A DNA stretch of 64,000 bases from Amorphophallus konjac (Eukaryota; Streptophyta; Magnoliopsida; Alismatales; Araceae): positions 325,073,829-325,137,828 of the forward strand of contig CM040125.1 in the NCBI GenBank assembly GCA_022559845.1. The letters are read 5' to 3'. Each line of letters opens with the position of its first letter. The first letter of the stretch is position 1. The notes beneath the pieces are model-generated. The model did not search any database and was not told the origin of the DNA. It worked only from the letters and a program-made list of their open reading frames with translations. A program made the position numbers and the translations under genes. Below, in pieces: positions 63,501 through 64,000 of this stretch.

Positions 63501-64000
63501 GACAAACTTTTCTAAGACTTTCTATTTATCTTCCAGCTCCTTTTGAAGAGACTCAAAATTCTTTAGGAGTTCAGCATTTACTTTCTTCACAGCTTCATAT
63601 TTCTTTGAATTCACACTAATTTCATTCATGCCTTCTTCAATTTTAGTTTTGAATTCATTGAGCTATTTTTGACTTTCTTGAGTTTCTCCCTTGAGCTTAT
63701 CATTTTCTTTCCTTAGTGAGGTCATTTCTTCTAGTTGTTCTTTTAGCTTTTCATTTTCCTCATAGACTAGAGTTTGTTCTTCAACATTTGTGTTAAATTT
63801 TCTTTTCAGAACTCTGTTCTCTTTACTAAGAGAATTAAATTTATCTAACAAATCACCATAAGCATCCACCCAGTCATCAATTGAGAAATTTTCAAAAACA
63901 TTTATTACCTCCTCTTCACTGTTTGCCATAAGGCAAATTCCATCTTCATATTCTTCTGAGGAAGCATCTTCAGGGTCTTCTTCTTCCTCGCTCCATGTGC
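63501..64000 (-). pseudogene. gag: SIRE-F gag, C-terminal coiled coil (partial)
   Basis: The 88-codon ORF 63663-63929 and flanking frame match the tail of SIRE-C gag: an acidic stretch with ICLMA, FENFSIDDWVDAYGDLLDKF, then Lys/Glu-rich heptads (KENRVLKRKF, NEKLKEQLEEM). Its stop codon (63663-63665) lies within the coiled coil, where SIRE-C stays open. The zinc knuckle and capsid would be to the right of the window. Confidence 0.7.

Larger units (their letters stand above)
55841..64000 (-). mobile_element. SIRE-F: Ty1/copia element, SIRE-like, runs off the window
   Basis: 3' LTR, polypurine tract, non-coding region, RNase H, RT, integrase, protease and part of gag on the minus strand. The 5' LTR and gag start lie beyond 64000. 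It has the same layout as SIRE-C but is clearly a different family at sequence level. Confidence 0.85.

Overview
This is nuclear DNA from a flowering plant. Everything I can recognise in the 64 kb is LTR retrotransposon. I found no host gene, tRNA, rRNA or CRISPR array. The element types (Tat/Ogre-like Ty3/gypsy with two RNase H domains, SIRE-like Ty1/copia, and gag-only LTR elements), plant-type primer-binding sites complementary to initiator tRNA-Met, and 5-bp target-site duplications (TSDs) all point to a repeat-rich heterochromatic region. The species cannot be named from the sequence. Working names used below: Tat-0, Tat-1 and Tat-2 (Ty3/gypsy), TRG-A and TRG-B (gag-only), SIRE-C, SIRE-E and SIRE-F (Ty1/copia), solo-D, and LTR-G. 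Layout: 1-659 is a partial LTR (LTR-G, minus). 660-5330 is the 3' end of Tat-0 (plus strand): a spliced-looking antisense ORF, a polypurine tract and a 785-bp 3' LTR whose end abuts the gag of Tat-1. Tat-1 (plus) runs from 5331: gag, protease plus G-patch, RT, two RNases H, integrase, a conserved non-coding stretch, A-rich tandem repeats, a hairpin array, and an antisense ORF. That antisense ORF is cut at 14898 by Tat-2 and resumes at 54364-54601, where SIRE-E cuts it again. Tat-2 (minus, LTRs 14899-16644 and 52612-54358) has no pol. It carries gag followed in the same frame by a long Pro-rich ORF with an unrecognised domain. Tat-2 was opened by TRG-A (plus, 17063-45386, TSD GAAAC), a gag-only element with 3.2-kb LTRs around a 1.3-kb interior. 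The 5' LTR of TRG-A holds a second gag-only element, TRG-B (18435-24949, TSD CTATC). Its 3' LTR holds SIRE-C (minus, 30952-44973, TSD CTAAT), whose integrase is split by solo-D (37025-39313, TSD GGAGT). To the right, SIRE-E (54602-55840) is a partial LTR cut by SIRE-F (minus, 55841 to beyond the window end). The longest chain is five deep: Tat-1 > Tat-2 > TRG-A > SIRE-C > solo-D. Coding status: almost every frame is broken by point nonsense changes, many compatible with C-to-T change at CAG, CAA or CGA, or by frameshifts. The best preserved are the 820-codon pol ORF of SIRE-F, the 473-codon gag of TRG-B, the RT ORFs of SIRE-C and Tat-1, and the 509-codon unknown ORF of Tat-2. Three of the elements (Tat-2, TRG-A, TRG-B) lack pol, so they would need enzymes from autonomous partners. 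The most unusual material is the unrecognised Tat-2 polyprotein, the colinear non-coding blocks and ~33-nt-phased paired hairpins linking Tat-1 with Tat-2, and the repeated U3 and 3'-region motifs shared by the SIRE elements. Positions of motifs were read by eye.
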